A stretch of DNA of 41,782 bases from assembly GCA_903944895.1 (NCBI GenBank), contig CAJATL010000098.1, positions 1-41,782 of the forward strand, written 5' to 3'. Below, piece after piece: positions 24,466 to 33,524 of the stretch. The first letter of the stretch is position 1, and each line of letters starts with the position of its first letter. The DNA is from an uncultured Bacteroidota bacterium (GTDB lineage Bacteria > Bacteroidota > Bacteroidia > Bacteroidales > 4484-276). Made by a program: the position numbers and the translations under genes. The notes beneath the pieces were generated by a model. That model did no database searches and had not been told where the DNA came from. It saw only the letters and a program-made list of their open reading frames with translations.

Positions 24466-26346
24466 CTATTTGATCACCGATACTTTTTGGATGTAAGTCC
24501 GCTCACCAATGGTAAGCTGAATGAAATAAACTCCGTTTTCCAGGTTAGAACCTGAGAACTGAATTTTGTTTTCACCACCCTGATATTGTTTTGCTGCCTC
24601 ACTATAAACCAAACCTCCAAGCAAATTGTAAACATCAACTTTTACCATTTCAGGCTTGGTAGTCGAGAAAACAATATTTGTAAGATTGTTGAACGGATTT
24701 GGATAAATGCCAACATTTGCATCAACATTCAGATTGTCGATTCCAAGATAAGGATCGATTACATTATTAGCATTTAAAATCTCACCGGTTGTCATGTCAA
24801 TCAAAATCCCGATAATGGTAATTTTATCATAATTCCATTCCTGAGGAATGGTGTAAGTGTAATTGTACGAATGCGTCGAACCCGCAAGAATCGGGTTTGG
24901 CAAGCTATTTTCGGTGCCGTAAGGAGTATCCAGAATTTCTCGGGCAACATGGTCGTAGTGCATTTGCGCTGCCGGGATAACCGATGGCATACTTTCGAAT
25001 CCGCACATCGGGCCATTTCCGCCACCGGCATAATAATTTGCCTGATTCCACTGAGCAGTTGTTCCCCAGAGGCTGTCTTCGGTAATTACCACGCCAAATC
25101 TAAGTTCGCTATAAATATCAACAATAAATTCAGATTGAAGATTGAAATTTATCACTCGTGTTACCGGGTCCCAGGTATAATTTGCGATATCAATCGAAGC
25201 AGGAGAAAGCGCCTCCATCCGTTCAAGATACCCTTGTTCAAAATCTTCAGGATCCCAGAAGCTTTCACCGGCCCTATCAAGTGTTCCGCTTGGATAACCC
25301 GGAAATTGCGGGATAATATTACCAATTTCATCATCATAAGCAGGAACAACCATAGGATCACCGTTATGAACAGCAACACCAATCCATGTTTCCGGATAGG
25401 TTTCGGTCATGTAATCCATAAAGCAAATCCCCCGCACACACCAACCGCACCAGGTTCCGGTGGCTTCTTCGGCAAATACTTTCTTTGACGGAATGTATGG
25501 AAGAACCCCAACAAATTTCGACAACGTATTATTAGCCGGGTTTTCATCCTCGCCACCATTCACATTTTCAACCGTCACGACAACCTCGAACGTACCAATT
25601 TCGTTAAAATTTATTGGTGTACCATGTGTAAAATTATAGGATTCGCCCAAAGCCAGATTCAGGCCGGTAACCGGATAAACCACCGGAGCACCGCCACCCA
25701 CAGTGTAGCTGACATCAAACGAATTAATGTTGGTTGAACCGATGTTTTTTACTGTACCTGTCAGCGTTGCTGAACCATTAAGCTCAACATAGGTTGGAAG
25801 TTTTATTGATTTTAGTTCGGCATCCAATGCTAGCGGATTATAAAGCAGAATATCATCAACAAACCAGTAATCGATGTTGTACATGTTTCCATCCAGATAG
25901 AAACAAAACTGAAAATCGGAATGATTAAAATCCAACAAATCAATAATGACCATTTCCGGGCCAACATTGGCAACGGGATTTATTTCCCAGATCGATACCC
26001 AGTTGCCTCCACCGTACCTGATCGCAGCACCAAGTAAAGGGCCTGTGCCAGTATAATCATCATAAAAATGACTGAAAGCAAGTTTTACCGAAGCTAATCC
26101 GGATAAATCGACCACTGGTGAAATCAACCGTGTAGTCGAAACCGAATTTACCCAGGTAAACATGGCTTCGGGAGCAGTACCGCCCGCTTCATTCCCGCCA
26201 TTTATCGACCACTGAGCCGGAAGTCCGTCAATAGTCCAATCAGTGGGCGGCATTGTGCCACCACTAAAATCCTGTGCTAAATAAACCTGTCCGTACGACA
26301 TGAATATTACACACATAAACGTTGCAAAAAAGGAAATTTTTTTCAT
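24466..26346 (-). CDS. T9SS cargo: anchor-J/MAM-like, CARDB-like and Omp28/thioredoxin-like domains (copy 2)
   Basis: A 626-residue paralogue of the preceding gene with the same domain order and length and the same C300-G-W-C303 motif (TWCGWCVRGICF). By eye the proteins are about 80 percent identical. The DNA is most alike over the C-terminal half, with a 91-bp stretch (about 23050-23140 against 25050-25140) showing only two differences. It carries a signal peptide (1-19) and a C-terminal sorting domain. Copy 2 is the upstream of the two in the direction of transcription. Each copy has its own hairpin, so they are probably separate transcripts. Confidence 0.8.
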   Translation of the reverse strand: MKKISFFATFMCVIFMSYGQVYLAQDFSGGTMPPTDWTIDGLPAQWSINGGNEAGGTAPEAMFTWVNSVSTTRLISPVVDLSGLASVKLAFSHFYDDYTGTGPLLGAAIRYGGGNWVSIWEINPVANVGPEMVIIDLLDFNHSDFQFCFYLDGNMYNIDYWFVDDILLYNPLALDAELKSIKLPTYVELNGSATLTGTVKNIGSTNINSFDVSYTVGGGAPVVYPVTGLNLALGESYNFTHGTPINFNEIGTFEVVVTVENVNGGEDENPANNTLSKFVGVLPYIPSKKVFAEEATGTWCGWCVRGICFMDYMTETYPETWIGVAVHNGDPMVVPAYDDEIGNIIPQFPGYPSGTLDRAGESFWDPEDFEQGYLERMEALSPASIDIANYTWDPVTRVINFNLQSEFIVDIYSELRFGVVITEDSLWGTTAQWNQANYYAGGGNGPMCGFESMPSVIPAAQMHYDHVAREILDTPYGTENSLPNPILAGSTHSYNYTYTIPQEWNYDKITIIGILIDMTTGEILNANNVIDPYLGIDNLNVDANVGIYPNPFNNLTNIVFSTTKPEMVKVDVYNLLGGLVYSEAAKQYQGGENKIQFSGSNLENGVYFIQLTIGERTYIQKVSVIK

Positions 26347-26552
26347 AGCTCTTTAGTTTAATTACTAATATTTAAAATGAATAATTGGTGTAAAAATAAA
26401 AAAACAATCCCAATTAATCCCTTTGTTTTTCATATTTTTTAGGTATTGAATCAAAAATCAACTATTCCCTGCATTTAAAATTTTACTGGTTTTCATTCTT
26501 CATTTAAGGATTAGTAGTAATATTGCCGCAATTATTAGCCGAAATACATTTA

Positions 26553-27299
26553 ATGGGACTTTTTAATAACCTTTTTTCTTCTGCAAAACTCAGCAAGCCA
26601 GTTGATTTTTCGGTACTCAGGACCGACATGCATGCTCATTTAATACCAGGAATTGACGATGGTGCCGAAAACATGGATAAATCCATTGAGCTGATAAAAG
26701 GCATGATCGATCTCGGATACCAAAAATTAATCACCACACCGCACATTCAGGGAGATTTTTATAAAAATTCACCTCAGAATATTTTACCAGGCCTCGATCA
26801 GGTGCGCCGTGAACTTAAAAGACAAAACTTGTCGGTTACACTCGAAGCTGCTGCTGAATATTTGATTGATGACCAGTTTGAAGACAAATATAAAAGTGGC
26901 CCGCTGATGACATTCGGAAACAATTATCTGCTGATCGAATTTTCGTATTTTAACGAACATCCCACCTGGAAACGCTTTCTGTTTGATCTTCAGATTGAGG
27001 GTTATAACGTTGTTCTGGCCCATCCTGAGCGGTACTCGTACTGGTTCAGAAGTTTTAATAAATATGAGGAATTAAAAGATCGCGGAATACTTTTTCAGGT
27101 AAACCTGATTTCGCTAACGGGATATTATTCGATGGAAGTAAAAAAAATGGCCGAAAAATTCATCGATGCTGGGATGATTGATTTTGCCGGCAGCGACATG
27201 CATAATCTCATTTACCTCGAAGCGCTCCGCAACACAAGGCTTGAGCCGTATCTCGAAAAACTGATAAATTCGGGCAAATTGCTGAATTCGAAAATATAA
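26553..27299 (+). CDS. CpsB/CapC-type PHP-domain tyrosine phosphatase
   Basis: A 248-residue PHP-fold metal phosphohydrolase. Metal-binding motifs are visible: DMHAHLIPGIDDGA (H27, H29), TTPHIQGDF, an Ala-Glu-Tyr near EAAAEYLID, VVLAHPERY, and FAGSDMHNL near the C-terminus. CpsB-type enzymes dephosphorylate the bacterial tyrosine kinase that regulates capsule chain length and export. I start at ATG 26553; the longer frame from TTG 26523 adds nothing recognisable. No Wzc-like kinase lies in the window, though nucleotide-sugar genes sit about 8 kb away. It converges on fabD across a shared terminator. Confidence 0.85.
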   Translation: MGLFNNLFSSAKLSKPVDFSVLRTDMHAHLIPGIDDGAENMDKSIELIKGMIDLGYQKLITTPHIQGDFYKNSPQNILPGLDQVRRELKRQNLSVTLEAAAEYLIDDQFEDKYKSGPLMTFGNNYLLIEFSYFNEHPTWKRFLFDLQIEGYNVVLAHPERYSYWFRSFNKYEELKDRGILFQVNLISLTGYYSMEVKKMAEKFIDAGMIDFAGSDMHNLIYLEALRNTRLEPYLEKLINSGKLLNSKI

Positions 27300-27302
27300 A
27301 TT

Positions 27303-27335
27303 AAAAGGCCGTCAAATTGAACTGACGGCCTTTTT
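27303..27335. terminator. Bidirectional terminator between the PHP phosphatase and fabD
   Basis: AAAAGGCCGTCA (27303-27314) pairs with TGACGGCCTTTT (27323-27334), with poly-T on both strands. Confidence 0.88.
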
Positions 27336-27336
27336 A

Positions 27337-28224
27337 TTATTCAGGAATTACTGCGCTGTAAGCTTCAATATTCCGGTCAAGTTTTTTAAACAACCCCTGC
27401 AGAACAGTTCCAGGCCCAACTTCAACCACTGTTCTGGCTCCGTCGGCAATCATATTTTTCATAATCTGGGTCCAGCGAACAGGCGCTGTTAACTGTGATA
27501 TCAGGTTTGCCTTGATGATTTCGGGATCATTTACCGGCTGAGCCGTTACGTTTTGATAAACCGGGCAGATGCCTCGGCTGAATTTTGTCGATTCGATGGC
27601 TTTTGAAAGTTCGATGCGGGCAGGCTCCATCAGTGGTGAATGAAACGCTCCACCGACTTTGAGTGGCAGCGCGCGCTTTGCTCCGGCTTCTTTGAGTTTT
27701 TCGCAGGCAATAGCGATGCCGGCTTCCGAACCTGAAATGACCAATTGTCCCGGGCTGTTGTAATTAGCCGGAACCACAATTTCTTTAATCCCTTTGAGTA
27801 TGTTTTCGACGACAGCATCATCAAGACCAAGAATTGCAGCCATTGTTGATGGCTCCATTTCGCAGGCCTGCTGCATGGCCATGGCACGTTTCGAAACCAA
27901 GGTCAGCCCATCTTCAAACGATAATGCCTTATTGGCAACAAGTGCCGAAAATTCACCCAACGAATGACCAGCAACCATGTCGGGTTTAAAGTCGTCTTTT
28001 AAAATCCGGGCAAGAATTACCGAATGTAAAAATATGGCAGGCTGGGTAACTTTTGTTTGGCGGAGGTCTTCATCGGTGCCTTCAAACATGAGTTCTGTAA
28101 TTTTAAAACCTAATATTTTGTTGGCTTTATCAAAAAGTTCTTTGGCGATGGCATGATTTTCATACAAATCTTTACCCATCCCAACAAATTGAGCTCCCTG
28201 TCCGGGAAAAACATAAGCTTTCAT
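27337..28224 (-). CDS. fabD: Malonyl-CoA:ACP transacylase
   Basis: Loads malonyl groups onto acyl carrier protein for fatty-acid synthesis. The 295-residue protein has the FPGQGAQ start, the nucleophile S88 in GHSLGEFSA, R113, and the catalytic H195 in GGAFHSPLM. The length is standard. It is 20 bp downstream of the Bax-inhibitor-1 gene on the same strand, and 0.9 kb downstream of a seven-gene ketosynthase/ACP operon that would need malonyl-ACP. It could serve both primary and specialised synthesis. Confidence 0.95.
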   Translation of the reverse strand: MKAYVFPGQGAQFVGMGKDLYENHAIAKELFDKANKILGFKITELMFEGTDEDLRQTKVTQPAIFLHSVILARILKDDFKPDMVAGHSLGEFSALVANKALSFEDGLTLVSKRAMAMQQACEMEPSTMAAILGLDDAVVENILKGIKEIVVPANYNSPGQLVISGSEAGIAIACEKLKEAGAKRALPLKVGGAFHSPLMEPARIELSKAIESTKFSRGICPVYQNVTAQPVNDPEIIKANLISQLTAPVRWTQIMKNMIADGARTVVEVGPGTVLQGLFKKLDRNIEAYSAVIPE

Positions 28225-28244
28225 AATAATATTCTCCAGGTGAA

Positions 28245-28976
28245 TTATCTGCGGTTTCCTAAAAATCTAAGTAAAAATAAAAACAGGTTAATAAAATCGA
28301 GGTAGAGGGTGAGTGCTCCCATGATGGTGAGTTTTCGTGTCGATTCGAGTCCGTCTTCCATTTCGCTGCCGATTCGTTTGAGTTTTTGAACATCATAAGC
28401 GGTGAGACCGGTAAAAATCAAGACGCCAAGCAAACTGATAAAATAATCGAACATGCTCGATTTGAGCAGCAAAAGGTTTACAAAACTGGCAATAACAATT
28501 CCTACCAGGGCCATTATTAAAATGGAACCGAATTTTGTGAGATCGGTTTTGGTGGTATAACCCAGCAAAGCCATTGCGCCAAACATCCCGGCAGTTATTG
28601 CAAAGGTGCTGGCAATGGAGCCAAGGCTATAAGCCAGAAAAATAAAACTCAGACTCATTCCCATCAGAACGGCATAAATTACAAAAAGAATGATCATTGC
28701 GCCTGAAGAGAGTTTGTTAAACCCAAACGAAAGTAAAAGAACAAAGCCCAGAGGTGCCAGCATGACAATCCATCCAAGCCCGGTCATGCCGGTTTCGCTT
28801 ACCAGCAACGACATCAGGTACTCACTGCCCGAAAAAATATAAGAAGTCCCGGCTGTTGCCAGCAATCCCAGAAACATCCACGAAAAAACGTTACTCAAAA
28901 ATGTCCTACTAAAAGTAAGGCTATCGGCCTGTTGGCGTGTAACATCAAAATAGCCTTGATTTTGCTGAATATTCAT
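28245..28976 (-). CDS. Bax inhibitor-1 / YccA family membrane protein
   Basis: A 243-residue protein with seven membrane helices from about residue 25 to the C-terminus, followed by a short basic end. The core segments FTGLTAYDVQKLKRIG and LGALTLYLDFINLF-type helix (here MGALTLYLDFINLFLFLLRF) are the BI-1 family hallmark. Family members act as pH-sensitive calcium leak channels or interact with membrane proteases; the role in Bacteroidota is unclear. A TATCTTTG element at 29031-29024 is a likely promoter. fabD follows by 20 bp. Confidence 0.92.
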   Translation of the reverse strand: MNIQQNQGYFDVTRQQADSLTFSRTFLSNVFSWMFLGLLATAGTSYIFSGSEYLMSLLVSETGMTGLGWIVMLAPLGFVLLLSFGFNKLSSGAMIILFVIYAVLMGMSLSFIFLAYSLGSIASTFAITAGMFGAMALLGYTTKTDLTKFGSILIMALVGIVIASFVNLLLLKSSMFDYFISLLGVLIFTGLTAYDVQKLKRIGSEMEDGLESTRKLTIMGALTLYLDFINLFLFLLRFLGNRR

Positions 28977-29023
28977 AGCATTTCTAAATTAAATTATTGG
29001 AATAAATTGAAATTAAAAGTGTG

Positions 29024-29031
29024 CAAAGATA
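29024..29031 (-). promoter_or_regulatory. -7 element of the BI-1/fabD unit
   Basis: The minus strand reads TATCTTTG, 48 bp upstream of the BI-1 ATG. It suggests this pair is transcribed separately from the ketosynthase operon upstream. Confidence 0.5.
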
Positions 29032-29124
29032 ATTGAAAAAATTAATGGGGTTTTCGATATGATATCAAATTATCGCACAAACTATCAAAGCTAGTTTTTA
29101 CTTTTCCTGAATTTGCAATGCTTA

Positions 29125-29766
29125 TCACAATCCGCCGACAGGATGTGATAACATAGCCTTTGCGTTGTTAAGAAAAAGCAACTGATGAAGGTGTTTTCTG
29201 TCAATCAACCCACACGCCGTTGTAGCCAAACCTTCGGATGCACAGTACAGATAAATGTTTTGGCTTACATATCCTGCATCGGTTCCCGAATAGAAATTAC
29301 GTTTCTTTTCGTCAAATTTCCCCATTCTGGAAAAATTGGCAACCAGACATAATGCCAGGGGAACCTCAGCAAAAAAAGGCTGCATCCCGCAATCCTTGCG
29401 ATAATCTCCTGCTCTCAATAATTTCAGTTGATGACTGGACGCATCATACTGATATATTCCGGATAAAATAAACACATAAACCTCTATTTCCTGGAAATTC
29501 TTTACCGATGGAGCAGTTCGCATGCCTGAACCATTGCTGTTTGCTATATTCCTGTTCACACCATTGGCAGCCCATAGCAATGATGATAACTGAATCTCAG
29601 AAATATCGCATGAATTTAAAGAATGACTTGATTTTCTGTCCTTCAATGCCTGCATGAAGAGTTTCCCACTGAAAAAATCCGGAGGGCACAAAACATACAC
29701 ATCCTGGGCAACCGGCGAATTGATGAATGCAACAGATTTTGAAACATTGAATTTATCTTCAGGCAT
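29125..29766 (-). CDS. SagB-like nitroreductase-family flavoenzyme
   Basis: A 213-residue protein with the SagB/ThcOx-type nitroreductase fold: LSSLLWAANGVNR near residue 62, RTAPSVKNFQEIEVYVF near 83, and an FMN-binding AGYVSQNIYLYCASEGLATTAC-type helix near 165 (truncated here). SagB enzymes oxidise azolines to azoles with FMN, but relatives do other flavin redox steps. No YcaO or precursor peptide is nearby. It is the last gene of the ketosynthase operon, 15 bp after the MaoC gene, so a redox step on an ACP-bound acyl chain or its product is possible. The specific reaction is unknown. Confidence 0.78.
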   Translation of the reverse strand: MPEDKFNVSKSVAFINSPVAQDVYVLCPPDFFSGKLFMQALKDRKSSHSLNSCDISEIQLSSLLWAANGVNRNIANSNGSGMRTAPSVKNFQEIEVYVFILSGIYQYDASSHQLKLLRAGDYRKDCGMQPFFAEVPLALCLVANFSRMGKFDEKKRNFYSGTDAGYVSQNIYLYCASEGLATTACGLIDRKHLHQLLFLNNAKAMLSHPVGGL

Positions 29767-29781
29767 TTTTTGAATAGTCTA

Positions 29782-30192
29782 TTATTGTAATGAAAATGCA
29801 GAGACATTTTTGATCCTGCTTATTGCCTGAATGCAAATCTGCCCCTTCTCATTTTTGAGCGTTGATTTGATCATACCAAGCGATTTGGAATAGTCCATTC
29901 CGACAATTTTAAACCTCATTTTATAGCGTTCCTCAACAAAAACGGGTCTTGTAAAAATTATTTCGCGATAAAGAACGATGCTCCCCTTTCCAGGAAAAAC
30001 CGTACCCAGAACTCCTGAAAATGCAGATGCAGCAAACATTCCATGAACTACAGGGCGAGGGAATGCATTACAAATATTCTCCTGATTTTCAAAATGAATC
30101 GGGTTGTAATCGCCTGTTAATCTTGCAAAAGTCTCAACATCTTCCTGACGGAAAACGACAAAATCCGAATATGTATCACCAATTTGTAACAT
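29782..30192 (-). CDS. MaoC-family hot-dog dehydratase
   Basis: A 136-residue hot-dog fold protein with the (R)-specific hydratase motif GDYNPIHF, giving the catalytic D28 and H33, then VVHGMFAASAFSGVLG. These enzymes interconvert (R)-3-hydroxyacyl and trans-2-enoyl thioesters. Within this operon it would dehydrate the 3-hydroxyacyl-ACP made by the SDR reductase. It is spaced 8 bp from the ketosynthase gene and 15 bp from the nitroreductase. Confidence 0.88.
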   Translation of the reverse strand: MLQIGDTYSDFVVFRQEDVETFARLTGDYNPIHFENQENICNAFPRPVVHGMFAASAFSGVLGTVFPGKGSIVLYREIIFTRPVFVEERYKMRFKIVGMDYSKSLGMIKSTLKNEKGQICIQAISRIKNVSAFSLQ

Positions 30193-30200
30193 GTATTATC

Positions 30201-31259
30201 CTAAATTTCGACAATTTTACTGAGATGACAATGACACATGGGAACGATGGCACTACCCCAGGATACACCTACTCCGAATGCAATCAGGCACAATATCATA
30301 CCTGGCTTGAGTTTTCCTTTCAATTCTGAGACGATGGTTAAAGGAACTGAAACCGAAGAAGTATTGCCATATTTGTCTATCGAAACAGGTACTTTTCGCT
30401 CATCCAGCCTGAGTTTTTTGACAAGATGCTGGTTCATAAACTGATTGGCCTGGTGAAAGACAAAATAGTCAATTTGCTCTTTTTCAAGTCCGGCAAAATC
30501 AATAATTCCCCTGACATCTTTTGGTACTTCCCTGGCAACAAAACTGAAAACACTATCGCCATCCATATATCCCTGTTCATCGCTGCGGATATTCCCAGAA
30601 TCATCAACAACCCTTTCTTTAATTGTTTCAACACTTGATGGATTTCTGTAACCGCCAGCGTTAATTTTTATCAAAGATTCTTGAGCGCCATCAGTGTTGA
30701 ACGAAAAAAAACTTTTCTGAAAGCAATCCCCTTTTTCAACCAAAGCAGCCACTCCGGCATCTCCAAACAGAAAGGCGGTTTTTCGGTCTTTGGCCGAATA
30801 AACTTTGGAGCGGGTTTCACCATTAAGGATGAGTACTTTTTTGATATTCTCCTGAGACAAAAAACTAAAGGAAACCGATAACGCATAAAGAAAAGCGGAA
30901 CAGCCCATGTTAATATCCAGGGTAATGATTGATTTTGATAAGCCCAGACGGTTCTGTAAAATAGCGGAGGTAGCTGGCATGCGATAATCGGGTGTTTGAG
31001 AAACAAACAAAAGGGCATCAATCTCTGATTTGTCAATTTGCATGTCTGTAAATAATGCTTCAGCAGCGGCGGTGCAAAGATCCGAAGCACAAGTTTTCGA
31101 ATCAGCAAACCGACGTTTACGAACACCAATTTTCTCAATAATTTTACCAACATCTTCCGGCGAGAAGTAGGTTGAATAGTTATAATTGTCAATCTCTTTC
31201 CGCGGAATACAAGCTGCAATCCCTGAAATTCCAACACCGTTAAATTTAAGTAATGCCAT
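30201..31259 (-). CDS. Ketoacyl-ACP synthase III, copy 1
   Basis: A 352-residue FabH-type thiolase-fold enzyme. The Cys-His-Asn triad is complete: C120 in NMGCSAFLYAL, H269 in FHQANQFMN, and N299 in YGNTSSVSVPL. FabH-type enzymes join an acyl-CoA or acyl-ACP to malonyl-ACP. It lacks the tight FabH core spacing of housekeeping enzymes and resembles the 3-oxoacyl-ACP synthase III family found in biosynthetic clusters. It lies 9 bp after the SDR gene. It is clearly diverged from the second copy at 32368, so the two probably have different acceptors or donors. Confidence 0.9.
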   Translation of the reverse strand: MALLKFNGVGISGIAACIPRKEIDNYNYSTYFSPEDVGKIIEKIGVRKRRFADSKTCASDLCTAAAEALFTDMQIDKSEIDALLFVSQTPDYRMPATSAILQNRLGLSKSIITLDINMGCSAFLYALSVSFSFLSQENIKKVLILNGETRSKVYSAKDRKTAFLFGDAGVAALVEKGDCFQKSFFSFNTDGAQESLIKINAGGYRNPSSVETIKERVVDDSGNIRSDEQGYMDGDSVFSFVAREVPKDVRGIIDFAGLEKEQIDYFVFHQANQFMNQHLVKKLRLDERKVPVSIDKYGNTSSVSVPLTIVSELKGKLKPGMILCLIAFGVGVSWGSAIVPMCHCHLSKIVEI

Positions 31260-31268
31260 ATTTCGTAA

Positions 31269-32018
31269 TTAACGAAGTGTTAGCCCGCCATCCATTAATA
31301 ATGCAGTTCCTGTAACCCAGGCTGAGGCGTTAGAGAGCAAATAAATTACACCATAAGCAACTTCTTCCGGTTGCCCGAACCTTTGGAGCGGATACCGCTT
31401 TTTATGTTCTATTAGTTGCGTTTCCGACACAGTACCATCTTTTAAAAACTTTGTATCAACCATTCCTGGATTCACACTGTTGCATCGGATACCTTTTGGT
31501 GCCAGGTCAAGGGCAGCATTTTTCATAAAGGCGTTTAAAGCTCCCTTTGAAGCCGAATACATGGCATTACCAGGCGAAACGTTATAAACCCCTGCCACAG
31601 AGGAAATGAAAACGATGGAGGCGGGGTTGTTCAGTTTTTTCTCTTTAACCAAACGTTGTGTCAGCAGCATCGGCGCTACGGTATTAACCTGAAAAATCTG
31701 GTCAATATCATCCATATTTATAAATTGTGTCAAAAGCAATTTGGTAAAACCGGCTCCATAAACACAGCCATCTAATAATGGCAGTGACTTCACCAACTCA
31801 TTCAATTCGGATAAATTTTGAAAATCAACGATGAATTGCTCATGTGGCCCACCTTCGAGTGAATCGTATGTATCGTTCAGGTTATTTTTATCGCGGCCGG
31901 TGATAACAAGACGGGCGCCTAACTTTGCACATTCTATTGCCGTGGCTCTTCCGATGCCTGAAGAGGCTCCTGCAACAAGAATTGTTCTATTAGATAAACT
32001 GAAGGGATTATTCACCAT
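31269..32018 (-). CDS. SDR-family 3-oxoacyl reductase (FabG-like)
   Basis: A 249-residue short-chain dehydrogenase. The NAD(P) motif GASSGIG is at residues 17-23, N112 is in VNTVAP, Ser139/140 in FISSVAGVYN, and Y154-xxx-K158 in MYSASKGALN. The C-terminus WVTGTALLMDGGLTLR is typical of FabG-like enzymes. With the ketosynthases, ACP and MaoC gene it would reduce 3-oxoacyl-ACP to 3-hydroxyacyl-ACP. It starts 1 bp after the ACP stop codon, suggesting coupled translation. Confidence 0.9.
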   Translation of the reverse strand: MVNNPFSLSNRTILVAGASSGIGRATAIECAKLGARLVITGRDKNNLNDTYDSLEGGPHEQFIVDFQNLSELNELVKSLPLLDGCVYGAGFTKLLLTQFINMDDIDQIFQVNTVAPMLLTQRLVKEKKLNNPASIVFISSVAGVYNVSPGNAMYSASKGALNAFMKNAALDLAPKGIRCNSVNPGMVDTKFLKDGTVSETQLIEHKKRYPLQRFGQPEEVAYGVIYLLSNASAWVTGTALLMDGGLTLR

Positions 32019-32019
32019 T

Positions 32020-32247
32020 CTACCTAACTTTTATCAAGTCAAAAATATCTTCGATGGTATTGGATTTTTCGATATCTTCACCTTTAAGTTGCACATCAAA
32101 CTCCTCATCAACCATTGCAATTATACTTAAGGAAGTTAATGATGACCACTCAGGAATAACTTTGTATTCAAGCGCAGGATAAAACTGATCCGCGGGTGTT
32201 TCGTTAAATTGATCAGCAAATAATTTTACAAATCTTGTTAGTTCCAT
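32020..32247 (-). CDS. Acyl carrier protein
   Basis: A 75-residue four-helix ACP. The phosphopantetheine attachment Ser is S36 in EWSSLTSLSIIAMVDEEFDV, aligned to the E. coli DSL motif by the fixed distance to EEFD. The Asp before it is Ser here. A holo-ACP from this gene would carry the growing acyl chain for the surrounding enzymes. Its placement between two ketosynthase III genes and immediately ahead of the SDR points to a dedicated carrier, distinct from the housekeeping AcpP, which is not in this window. Confidence 0.88.
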   Translation of the reverse strand: MELTRFVKLFADQFNETPADQFYPALEYKVIPEWSSLTSLSIIAMVDEEFDVQLKGEDIEKSNTIEDIFDLIKVR

Positions 32248-32367
32248 TTCTATTGTATTTGTGCTAAATATTCTAATTTCTATTCTCCAGAAAATGTGAA
32301 AAGGTTTATTTCTTCATTAAATATTAAAGTCGAAAATCAGTGCTTTTTCAAAGGCAAAAATAACAAA

Positions 32368-33435
32368 TTATAATTCAATCAGGCTGCAACAAATGGCGTG
32401 GTTAAGAGAAAACATCACACTTCCGTAAGAAAAACCAACCCCGAATCCACATGCCACAAAATTTAATCCTTGTTTATCTGTGCTATTTATCACCTCCCGA
32501 AGTTCAGATACGATGGTAAGCGGAATGGAGGCGGAAGATGTATTGCCAAAATTTTTGAGGGAGTAAGGGACTTTTTCTACAGGTATGTCAAGTTTTTTCC
32601 TGATGATTTCGTTCATGTACTTGTTGGCCTGGTGAAAGACAAAAAAATCAATTTCGGTATTTGCAAAGCCAAATTTCCTGAATAATGACTTTACACTTTG
32701 AGGGACTTTTGAGATACCGAACGAAAAAACATCCATCCCATTCATTGTTGTTTGTAGCTTATTTCGAATGATGCCCTCTTTATACTCATGCTCTTTTAAG
32801 GATTCCAATGAAAAAGGATGGCGAGATCCTCCATCTTCTATGATTATTGCCTGGTAATTTTCTCCATCAGTGGCTATATGTGTTTTTAATCCGATGCAAT
32901 CTTCGCAATACTCGATGGCGGTTGCAGAACCAGCATCGCCAAAAAGAGGCCAGGTACTTTTGTCTTTCGGCGATTTTGATTGCGTTGTTGTATCTCCTGC
33001 TAGAAGGAGCGCTTTTCTAAATTTGCTGGCTGCTACAATTGAAGAAATAATTGAAAGGCCGTAAACCCAACCTGAACAACCCAGAGAAATATCAAAGCTC
33101 ATACATTCCTTTGATAGCCCCAATCTATCTTGTAAAATGCAAGAAGTTGCCGGACTGATGTAGTCGGGTGAAGTCGTTACAAAAACTAAACATTCGATTT
33201 CCTTTACCTCCCAGCCCAGTTCCGTTATCAGTTTTTCAGCAGCCGCAAAGCACAGATCAGATGCACAAACGCCAGGTTTTGCAATGCGTCGGCGCTCAAC
33301 ACCAGTTGTTTCCATAAATTTCAACTTTTCCTCCGGTGACGGAAATATTGAAAGGTCCTTGTTTTCTTCGACCTTGGCAGGAACGCAGGCAGCCAGGCCT
33401 GCTATCCTTACATTATTAATTTCCTGGAATGCCAT
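32368..33435 (-). CDS. Ketoacyl-ACP synthase III, copy 2
   Basis: A 355-residue FabH-type enzyme with an intact triad: C120 in SLGCSGWVYGL, H268 in FHQANKYMN, and N298 in FGNTSSASIPL. It shares the overall plan of the copy at 30201 (about 40 percent identity by eye) and the same N-terminal layout (IAGLAACVPA against ISGIAACIPR). It is followed by a 120-bp gap before the ACP gene and preceded by an 89-bp gap after the thioesterase. Substrate is unknown. Confidence 0.9.
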   Translation of the reverse strand: MAFQEINNVRIAGLAACVPAKVEENKDLSIFPSPEEKLKFMETTGVERRRIAKPGVCASDLCFAAAEKLITELGWEVKEIECLVFVTTSPDYISPATSCILQDRLGLSKECMSFDISLGCSGWVYGLSIISSIVAASKFRKALLLAGDTTTQSKSPKDKSTWPLFGDAGSATAIEYCEDCIGLKTHIATDGENYQAIIIEDGGSRHPFSLESLKEHEYKEGIIRNKLQTTMNGMDVFSFGISKVPQSVKSLFRKFGFANTEIDFFVFHQANKYMNEIIRKKLDIPVEKVPYSLKNFGNTSSASIPLTIVSELREVINSTDKQGLNFVACGFGVGFSYGSVMFSLNHAICCSLIEL

Positions 33436-33524
33436 TTATTTGTTTTTCAACTTCTTATTAATATTGAATTTGTTTTTCAAAAAAAATCGAGCATAAGGAT
33501 AATACGGGCTAACAATAGTTTGGC

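Noticed and set aside
24871-25488. 205-residue plus-strand open frame
   Set aside because: Antisense to the second T9SS cargo gene; Cys/Arg-rich translation without domain features.
29125-29766. Azole-peptide (SagBCD-type) biosynthesis locus
   Set aside because: Only the flavoenzyme is present; no YcaO cyclodehydratase or precursor peptide lies nearby.
30671-31237. 188-residue minus-strand frame
   Set aside because: Out-of-frame shadow of ketosynthase III copy 1, which carries a complete catalytic triad.
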